Positions 57,330-64,000 of a stretch of 64,000 bases of DNA are shown here, piece by piece. A model generated the notes under the pieces. The model searched no databases. It saw nothing but the letters and a program-made list of their open reading frames with translations, and had not been told where the DNA came from. Origin of the DNA: Delphinapterus leucas (Eukaryota; Chordata; Mammalia; Artiodactyla; Monodontidae). The stretch is taken from NCBI RefSeq assembly GCF_002288925.2, contig NW_022098044.1, forward strand, positions 14,092,807-14,156,806, written 5' to 3'. A program made the translations under genes and the position numbers. The stretch's first letter is position 1. Every line of letters begins with the position of its first letter.

Positions 57330-57480
57330 TAATTATTATTCTCCATTTTAGACTTGAGGAAATTAGGACTTGGAGGAGGTTAACAGTTTGCCCTGGGTCA
57401 CAGGGCCAGGAAGGGGAAGAAGCAGGGATTTGAATCCAGGTTGACTGAATTTCTAGAGTTTAAGTTCTTCACCACCAGCC
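57330..57480 (-). repeat. MIR SINE fragment
   Basis: 'cattttagacttgaggaaattagg', 'tttgccctgggtcacaggg', 'agcagggatttgaatccagg', then 'tagagtttaagttcttcacc'. Minus-strand MIR. Confidence 0.8.
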
Positions 57481-57585
57481 TAGCCTCAAACATGACAACT
57501 TCTAAACTCTGGACCATTCCAGTAAATATTTTGGTGGGTGGAGTTTACAAACATTAATCAAAATTAGGCTTAAAGAGTCTCTGTG

Positions 57586-57785
57586 GGGCTTCCCTGGTGG
57601 CACAGTGGTTGAGAGTCCGCCTGCCGATGCAGGGGACGCGGATTCGTGCCCCGGTCCAGGAAGATCCCACATGCCGCGGAGCAACTGGGCCCGTGAGCCA
57701 TGGCCGCTGAGCCTGCACGTCCGGAGCCTGTGCTCCGCAACGGGAGAGGCCACAACAGTGAGAGGTCTGCGTACCGCAAAAAAAC
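57586..57785 (+). mobile_element. CHR-2 type SINE, clean copy
   Basis: Starts 'gggcttccctggtggcacag', B-box-like GATTCGTGCCCC, and ends 'gcgtaccgcaaaaaaac'. AGAGTCTCTGTG at 57574-57585 and 57786-57797 is a perfect 12-bp duplication. The A box has one change (TGGCACAGTGG), which still fits the TRGYNNARYGG consensus. Confidence 0.95.
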
Positions 57786-57797
57786 AGAGTCTCTGTG

Positions 57798-58335
57798 AAT
57801 TTATATTTTCTTGTGATCCCTGTCCCTCCCAATAACCCCCAGCATAACAGACGGAGAGGGAGTGAGACCTTCTCAGAGCTTTTCAAGGAAATCTAGAACC
57901 TGCCTTCCTCTCCTCTGCCTTCCTAATGCCCCCTAATCACAGGAGATAATCAGAGCACCAGAGGAGGTTGTTGAATTCCAAGGGGGCAATGCCAAGCAAC
58001 CACAGCAGAGGAAAGCCTACGCAGGCTCTCAGAGTTGGAGGGATTTAGCCCAGGCTCAATCAGAGCATTGAGGGAGGCTGCTTAAATGGGCTTTCGCCTC
58101 TCCCCACACTCTTGGCCAGTGCCATGCCTTAAAACACAAGCTACATGCTGGCGACTTCATGCTCCAGAACCACACATCTAAAGTGGATACCTCACCGGCA
58201 TCTCAAATGTAATGTGTCTTAAACAGAATTCTTAAATTGCCCCATCCAAACTTGTGCCTGCTCTCCAAGTCTTCCTCATTAATAAATAGCCCTATTGTCC
58301 ACTCAGATACTAAAAGTAGAGTCCTAGGATTCAAT
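57798..58335. other. Non-coding, no element recognised
   Basis: No gene or nameable repeat was seen. Confidence 0.4.
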
Positions 58336-58512
58336 CGTTTTCATCTCAACTTCTTATCACGGAAAAGTTCACATGCATACAAAAGCAGACAGGTTAGTAT
58401 AATGAACCCCTACGTACCCATGACCCAACTTCCACACTTATCAGTTCAAGGTCACTCTTATTTCATCATCCCTTTTCTTCCTCCCGTATTATTTTGAAGC
58501 ATAGCCCAGACC
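58336..58512 (-). repeat. Old L1 (L1ME-like) 3'UTR fragment
   Basis: 'ggttagtataatgaacccc', 'acccatgacccaacttccac', 'ttgaagcatagcccagacc'. These are reverse-strand old L1 3'UTR landmarks. It ends where the hAT fossil starts. Confidence 0.6.
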
Positions 58513-58514
58513 TC

Positions 58515-59959
58515 AGAGTTTGGTCCATGGACTCTTGGGGGTTCCTAAGATGCTTTCAGGAAATCTGAGACGACAAAATTTTTATTATAATATTGAAACA
58601 TTATTTGTCATTTTCACTGTATTGACACTCATGTTAATTGTGCAAAAGCAACGGTGAGTAAACTGCTGGTGCCTTAGCAGGAATCAAGTCATCATGGCAA
58701 CATTGTATTCTTTACTGTACTCACCCACATTAAAACAAACACCAGTTGCACTTAAGATGTCCTTGATGAAGTAGTAATAATTATTACTTTATTAAGCTTC
58801 AACTTTTGAGTTCACATCTTTTTAATACTGTGTGTGGCAAAACGGATGTACCCATAAACTACTTATGTTGCACACCAAAGTATAATAGTGGTCTCAGGAA
58901 AAGCGCTTGTGCAAATATTTGAGCAACCAGCTAAACTAGCCACTTTTTTCAAGGAACACCATTTTTACTTGAAAGTTTGACTAACAGACAAACTCTGGTT
59001 ATTCAGATTCAGGTATTTAACACACTTCTCTCAAAATTAAAGTGAGCCTGTCATTTCAAGGCAAACAACAGACAGCATTTGTTGCCAAAGTAAAATTCAA
59101 ACCTTAAAGTGAAAATTAGAATTTTAGAAAAAAATGTATCTGCCAGCAATGTGTTTGATGGCTTCCAGATCACTGGAGATATTAACAAATGTGATTTTTT
59201 AAATATTTTATGATGAAATGTACCAACATTTGGAAGATCTGAATATTCAGTAAAGCAATATTTGCAAATGACCAATGAATGATAATACAAAATCTCACAT
59301 GGATAAAAGAACCAGTATAAGATAGACCTGTGGACTATAATGTTAATAGAGTACAAAAAGTTCACTGAGCTGATTACAAATAGAAACTACCACATTTGAT
59401 GTGGTATCAAAGAAGAATATACACAATAATCTGAAAAAGGTTATTAAAATATTCCTGCCTTTACCAACTTTGTATTTGTATGACGTCAAATTTTTTCATA
59501 AATTCTAACCAAAACAACATATTGCAACAGATTAAATTCAGAAGCAGATATGAGAATGCAGCCACCTTCTGTGAACCAGAACATCAAAAGATTTGCAAAT
59601 AATGTAAAATAATGGCACTCTTCTCACTAATTTTTAAAATATAATTATATTTCATAAAATGTCACTTGTGTTATAAATATATTAATAACTGTAATTAAAT
59701 GTTATTAATTAAATATTTAATTTTTAAAAGTTTTAATTTCCAATGTAGGGAATATCAATAGCTATAACCCACATTAAAACAATGCCCTTTGGATTCTTCA
59801 GTAACTTTTATCTTTTTTTTTTTATATGGCAGGTTCTTATTAGTTATTTATTTTATACATATTAGTGTATATATATCAATCCCAATCTCCCAATTCATCC
59901 CACCACTTCAGTAACTTTTAAGTAGATAGATATCCTGAGACCAAAACATTTGAGAACTG
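58515..59959 (+). pseudogene. hAT DNA transposon fossil (Charlie-like) with transposase remains
   Basis: The C-terminal dimerisation region of a hAT transposase is readable with frame breaks: one frame near 59445-59500 gives LPLPTLYL, and the next at about 59508-59600 gives TKTTYCNRLNSEADMRMQ and ends at a stop after a WHSSH-like tail near 59620. Upstream text (59100-59440) is the matching fossil coding region. The right terminus 'gagaccaaaacatttgagaactg' is the reverse of hAT ends beginning CAG-TTCTCAAA. A small L1 tail interrupts it at 59811-59905. Dead and ancient; the subfamily is not fixed. Confidence 0.75.
59811..59905 (-). mobile_element. Short retroposed L1-like tail inside the hAT fossil
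   Basis: A T run (poly(A) on the other strand) is followed by 'atatggcaggttcttattag' and 'caatcccaatctcccaattc', text recurrent in young cetartiodactyl L1-type insertions. CTTCAGTAACTTTTA is perfectly duplicated at 59796-59810 and 59906-59920. It is a severely 5'-truncated insertion of about 80 bp plus tail. Confidence 0.8.
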
Positions 59960-60122
59960 CTAATTTGCACTGTCAATATTTCTCTTTGTATCTCTTAAAG
60001 ATCAGGAGTCTTTCTTTTATTAAACATAATTGCAATTTCACTCTTAAAATGAACAGCTGGCAGCAAAGATGTTGAGGAGAATTTGGAACTGAAATAGAAA
60101 CCACAGCTTGCAAAATGTACCC

Positions 60123-60540
60123 TGACTTAACAAACAGAGAATCTGTGCTAGACCAAGCCATCATGTACATCCCAGACTGTGTAAACCACAAACCCTTCTA
60201 ACACCAGTCCATTCAGACCCATATGTTCCAAGAGCAGATACTGATCTTAGAGACAAACGAATACTATCTGTGTACAGATTCATGAATTCTAAAGGTAAGA
60301 CCACTCACCATTGCAGCAGCTTCCAAGATAAAAAATTCTGGTCAATTCCTGCTGAAACCATCTATGACTAACTCTAGCCCCCCAAAATCTTCTAAGTATC
60401 CCTTCCTTACCTGCTTTCTTTTGGGACACTCCATGCTTCCCCATGGTGTGCAGACTCCCTTGCTGCAGCAAGTAATAAATCTAACTTTTTAAAAATACAG
60501 CTGTGTTCCTGGGGTGAGCTATAGTTGATGAGAATTGACA
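60123..60540 (+). mobile_element. Solo ERV-type LTR, 418 bp
   Basis: Starts TGACTTAACAAACAG and ends GAGAATTGACA, flanked by ACCC on both sides (60119-60122, 60541-60544), the 4-bp duplication usual for class I ERVs. An AATAAA signal at 60474-60479 is followed by a U5-like 'gctgtgttcctggggtgagc'. There is no internal sequence, so it is a solo LTR. The left boundary is less certain than the right. Confidence 0.55.
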
Positions 60541-60604
60541 ACCCTCAATTCAAGACAGCATCTTCTCCTGCCCAAGCCATTGCAACAGGCTCCTACCTAT
60601 GCCC

Positions 60605-61030
60605 CCTGTTCTACTTACTATTGCTGCATAACAAATTATCCCAACACTCAGCAGCTTAAAGCAACCATTTTAATTTGCTCACGATTCTGTTGATCAGGAA
60701 TTTGGAAACGGCACAGCAAGAACACTTGTCTCTGCTCCCTGAGGTCTGGGGCTCAGCTGGGAAGATGCAAAGGCCAAGGATACCTTGACAACCAGAAGCT
60801 AAAATCATCTAAAACCTTGTTCACTCATATGTCTGGCACTTGGGCTGGGAGAACTCAAAGACTGGGGCTGCCAACTGGAGAACCTACACGGAGCTTCTCA
60901 TGTGTTTTGGTTTCCTCACTGCATGGCTGCCTGGGAGGTAATGGGAGTTGGACTTCTGCTGCATTCTATTGATTACAAACAAGTCAAACCCTGCCTAGGT
61001 TCCAGGGGGGACAGTTAGACTTCATCTCCT
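60605..61030 (-). repeat. Ancient interspersed repeat, perhaps MaLR LTR
   Basis: 'attgctgcataacaaattatccc', 'cagcagcttaaagcaacc', 'ttctgttgatcaggaatttgg', 'tctggggctcagctggg' follow the order of a widespread old LTR-type repeat (MLT1J/K-like by memory). The right half is strongly diverged. Confidence 0.45.
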
Positions 61031-61149
61031 GATGGAACCTGTGAAGGTTCCAGAAGAGCATGTGAGATGGAAGTTATTGTTTGCAGCCATATGTGAAAAG
61101 CATAATCTGTCCTACCCCCTTTTAATTTTGTTTCTCTATAAACCATCTT

Positions 61150-61470
61150 CTGTTGAGTAGGCAAAATTATATTTCTAAAATTAACCAAGTCATGTCACAT
61201 TCTTGCTGGAAATCCTTCAATGGTTTCTCAACACACTAGGTGGGGGAAACCCAGGCATTTCACTAGAGCCCAGAAGGCCCTGCATTTTCTAGTTCCTGTC
61301 TACATACCTGCCGTTGTCCTGCTCACTCCGTTCCTGCAGCTGCTGTGCTCATTCCCAGCTCATTATAAGGCTTGTTCCTTCTCATCCTTCAAGGTTCAGC
61401 TTAAATGTAGCCTCCTCAGAAATGCCTTCTTTAATGATGACCTGTAAAGTAACCCCAGAACCCAGAGTTA
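61150..61470 (+). repeat. L2 LINE fragment
   Basis: 'ttgctggaaatccttcaatgg', 'cagaaggccctgcattttc', 'tgctcactccgttcctgcag', 'ccttcaaggttcagcttaaatg', 'cctcctcagaaatgccttc'. Plus-strand L2 3' half. Confidence 0.75.
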
Positions 61471-62555
61471 ACTTAAGTGACTGACTGGTTGATTGACTGA
61501 AGGCAATATAAATAGCAGGCATTGCTTGCTGCAGAATTTAGAATTCTCTAAGCAGCTCTCAAAATTTGTTCTGTGAAACATTAGCCAGGAGTTCAACCGA
61601 CGTTATTTTAAAATGTGAATCCATAGCACATATCTTGATAAACACTTGAGTAAAACAACCCTGCAGAGTTTTCTGTATAGCATGACCACTCCAAGTCTTT
61701 AATATGCTAACTGCATGCGAGGTCTCCATGAAAAGAATGTAACAGGCAACAGTCCTCAACCTCCGCAAACACAAAACACTTTTTCCAAGTAGTATCTCCT
61801 GGCTCCACTTTGCAAAACCCTTTTCCAACAGTTACGTCCCTAGGTTTACAAAGCAAAAGAAACTAGAGTCCCCAGCAGGTTGTTCTCCCTGTGTCCCTGA
61901 CCCATGTCCTCCAAGTGAGTTACAAATAACAGGAAACCTGTGGAAAGTCCAGGTCTTCTGGGAACAGCCTGATTGGCTGGAATCGAGGTCATACTTTTGA
62001 CTAATGATTCTGATTGGCTGTCAGTAACACTCCACTCATTGCAACTGTGTCCAGCAAATATATGAGCCTCTCATCTAGATATATGAATTATATTTTTTAG
62101 AGCAGTGAGTCATTGAGGCCAGGCTCTGCTGAGGATTGCATTCTTTTTATTGGGCCAAGAACCGCAAGGCTGGTTCCGGGCCTGCTCCCATATAGTAGAA
62201 GCATGGCTGCAGCTTCCCAGAAGCAGGCTGGGTGGCCCTGGGGTTGGGGGAATGGGCTCACCAGGGGGCCATAACCTGGAGAGCTCAAAGGAGGTGATTT
62301 GTCTCTTAAGTCCCAATACCCAGTTCCCAGAATACATCTCTGAAACTATCAGGGAAAAAAAGTTTACATTTTTAGTAACGGCCAGTCCCAGATAATACTT
62401 GCCTGAAATTCAGAAATGATCAGAAAATCAAAACAAAATATTATTATAGCTTAACTAAAGGGGACCCTCTCTCCGATCCACTCACTGTATGATTTACCAA
62501 GGAACTTAAGTTTGATAAAAATCCTCAGTTCTAACAAATCAGCACATCTTCATAG
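61471..62555. other. Non-coding; paired inverted CCAAT boxes
   Basis: GATTGGCT occurs at 61971-61978 and 62012-62019, a 41-bp spacing of two inverted CCAAT (NF-Y type) boxes. No other promoter element or transcript can be assigned. The rest is unrecognised. Confidence 0.35.
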
Positions 62556-62559
62556 TAGC

Positions 62560-62750
62560 AATGACAGCTAACACACAGCCCTTGCTGCATGCCAGGCACT
62601 ATGGAAAGCACTTCACAGGTAGCTTCTCTTCATAGCCATCCTGGGAGACAGGTATGCAAAGTACCCCCATTTTACAGGTGAGGAAACTGAGGTACCAAGT
62701 GGTCACTTACTTGCCCAATACCTCAGACCTATTAAGCAGAAGAGCAAGGG
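62560..62750 (-). repeat. MIR SINE, interrupted by L1
   Basis: 'tgctgcatgccaggcactatgg', 'attttacaggtgaggaaactgagg', 'tcacttacttgcccaatacc', then cut by the L1 start at about 62751. Minus-strand MIR. Confidence 0.85.
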
Positions 62751-64000
62751 AGGCTTCCGGGAAGATGGCGGAAGAGTAAAACGCGGAGATCACCTTCCTC
62801 CCCACAGATACACCAGAAATACATCTACACGTGGAACAACTCCTACAGAACACCTACTGAATGCTGGCAGAAGACCTCAGACCTCCCAAAAGGCAAGAGA
62901 CTCCCCACGTACCTGGGTAGGGCAAAAGAAAAAAGAATAAACAGAGACAAAAGAATAGGGACGGGACCCGCACTAGTGGGAGGGAGCTGTGAAGGAGGAA
63001 AGATTTCCACACACTAGGAAGCCCCTTCGCGGGCGGAGACTGCGGGCGGCAGAGGGGGAAAGCCGCAGAGGAGAGCGCAGCAACAGGCGTGTGGAGGGCA
63101 AAGCGGGGAGATTCACGCACAGAGGATCAGGGCCGACCGGCACTCACCAGCCCGAGATGCTTGTCTGCTCACCCGCCAGGGCGGCAGGGCTGGGAGTTGA
63201 GGCTCGGGCTTCGGTCGGAGCTCCGGAAGAGGACTGGGGTTGGCGGCGTGAACACACCCTGCAGGTGGTTACTGCGCCACGGCTGGCTGGGAGGGAGTCC
63301 GGGGAAAAGTCTGGAGCTGCCGAAGAGGCAAGAGACTTTTTCTTCCCTCTTTGTTTCCTGGTGCGCGAGGAGAGGGGATTAAGAGCGCTGCTTAAAGGAG
63401 CTCCAGAGACGGGCGCGAGGCGCGGGTAAAAGCGCGGACCCCAGAGACGGGCATGAGACGCTAAGGCTGCTGTTGCCGCCACCAAGAAGCCTGTGTCCGA
63501 GCACAGGTCACTATCCACACCCCCCTTCCTGGGAGCCTGTGCAGCCCGCCACTGCCAGGGTCCCGGGATCCAGTGACAACTTCCCCTGGAGAACGCACGG
63601 CGCGCCTCAGGCTGCTGCAACGTCACGCTGGCCTCTGCCGCCGCAGGCCCGCCCCGCACTCCGTGCCCCTCCCCACCCCACCCCCAGGCCTGAGTGAGCC
63701 AGAGCCCCCGAAGCAGCCGCTCCTTTAACCCCGTCCTGTCTGAGCGAAGAACAGACGCCCTTCAGCGACCTACACGCAGAGGGGGGGCCAAATCCAAAGC
63801 TGAGCCCTGGGAACTGTGAGAACAAAGAAGAGAAAGAGAAATCCCTCCCAGCAGCCTCAGAAGCAGCGAATTAAAGCTCCACAATCAACTTGATGTATCC
63901 TGCATCCGTGGAATACATGAATAGAAAACGAATCATCCCAAATTGAGGAGATGGACTTTGAGAGCAAGATTTATGATTTTTTCCCCTTTTCCTCTTTTTG
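62751..64000 (+). mobile_element. Second LINE-1, 5'UTR only, continues past the window
   Basis: The YY1-type AAGATGGCGG is at 62762-62771. The sequence then follows the first L1's 5'UTR closely, through the CpG-rich part (62985-63800) and the leader 'caatcaacttgatgtatcc', into the start of the pyrimidine tract at 63977. Landmarks correspond to 19950-21200 of the first copy with scattered substitutions and small indels. It is 5'-complete. Whether ORF1 and ORF2 are intact lies beyond the window. Confidence 0.93.

Overview
The window looks like ordinary mammalian nuclear DNA from a whale or dolphin (Cetacea). The main evidence is at least six copies of a tRNA-derived SINE headed by the 'cttccctggtggcgcagtgg' module, which is the CHR-2 type known from cetaceans. 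There are also older CHR-1-like relatives, cetartiodactyl-type LINE-1, and general mammalian fossils (MIR, L2, MaLR LTRs, hAT and Tigger-like DNA transposons). I found no bacterial, plasmid or phage features, no CRISPR array, no functional tRNA or rRNA gene, and no multi-exon host gene. The window is best read as intergenic or intronic DNA shaped by retrotransposition.

Layout. Positions 1-19.7 kb: mostly unique or anciently repeated DNA with CHR SINEs (664, 4931, 9711, 12169, 12645, 16461), a truncated young L1 on the minus strand (6745-7371), a 91-bp retroposed transcript end (8849-8939), a dense nest of L1, SINE and MaLR LTR (12.15-13.93 kb), and an ERV LTR that interrupts a MIR and is itself split by a SINE (16.2-17.0 kb). 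Positions 19.9-27.1 kb: one full-length LINE-1 with a CpG-rich 5'UTR, an intact 297-codon ORF1, an ORF2 broken by frameshifts and stops and lacking two endonuclease residues, a G-rich 3'UTR and an A-rich tail. A 15-bp target-site duplication flanks it, and it landed inside an older 5'-inverted L1. Positions 27-47 kb: mixed unique DNA with L2, several MaLR LTRs on both strands, L1 3' ends and CHR SINEs. Positions 47-62.7 kb: MIR and L2 fossils, an AT-rich block that may be conserved non-coding DNA (47.3-47.8 kb), a TA-flanked DNA transposon carrying a SINE (53.8-54.4 kb), a hAT fossil carrying a small L1 tail (58.5-60.0 kb) and a solo ERV-type LTR (60.1-60.5 kb). Positions 62.75-64.0 kb: the 5'UTR of a second LINE-1 in the same orientation, running off the end.

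How the parts work together. The only clear coding capacity is retrotransposon-derived. L1 ORF1 and ORF2 proteins normally form the particle that copies L1 RNA, and the same machinery mobilises CHR SINEs and cellular mRNAs. The short duplications and A-rich tails around the SINEs and the retroposed transcript end fit that. The visible L1 copy cannot supply ORF2 activity now. I saw no convincing undescribed system. The observations worth checking are the L1 5'UTR reading frames, a 27-bp templated copy between two L2 fossils, a SINE fold-back, and several repeat-free AT-rich blocks that may be conserved regulatory DNA.
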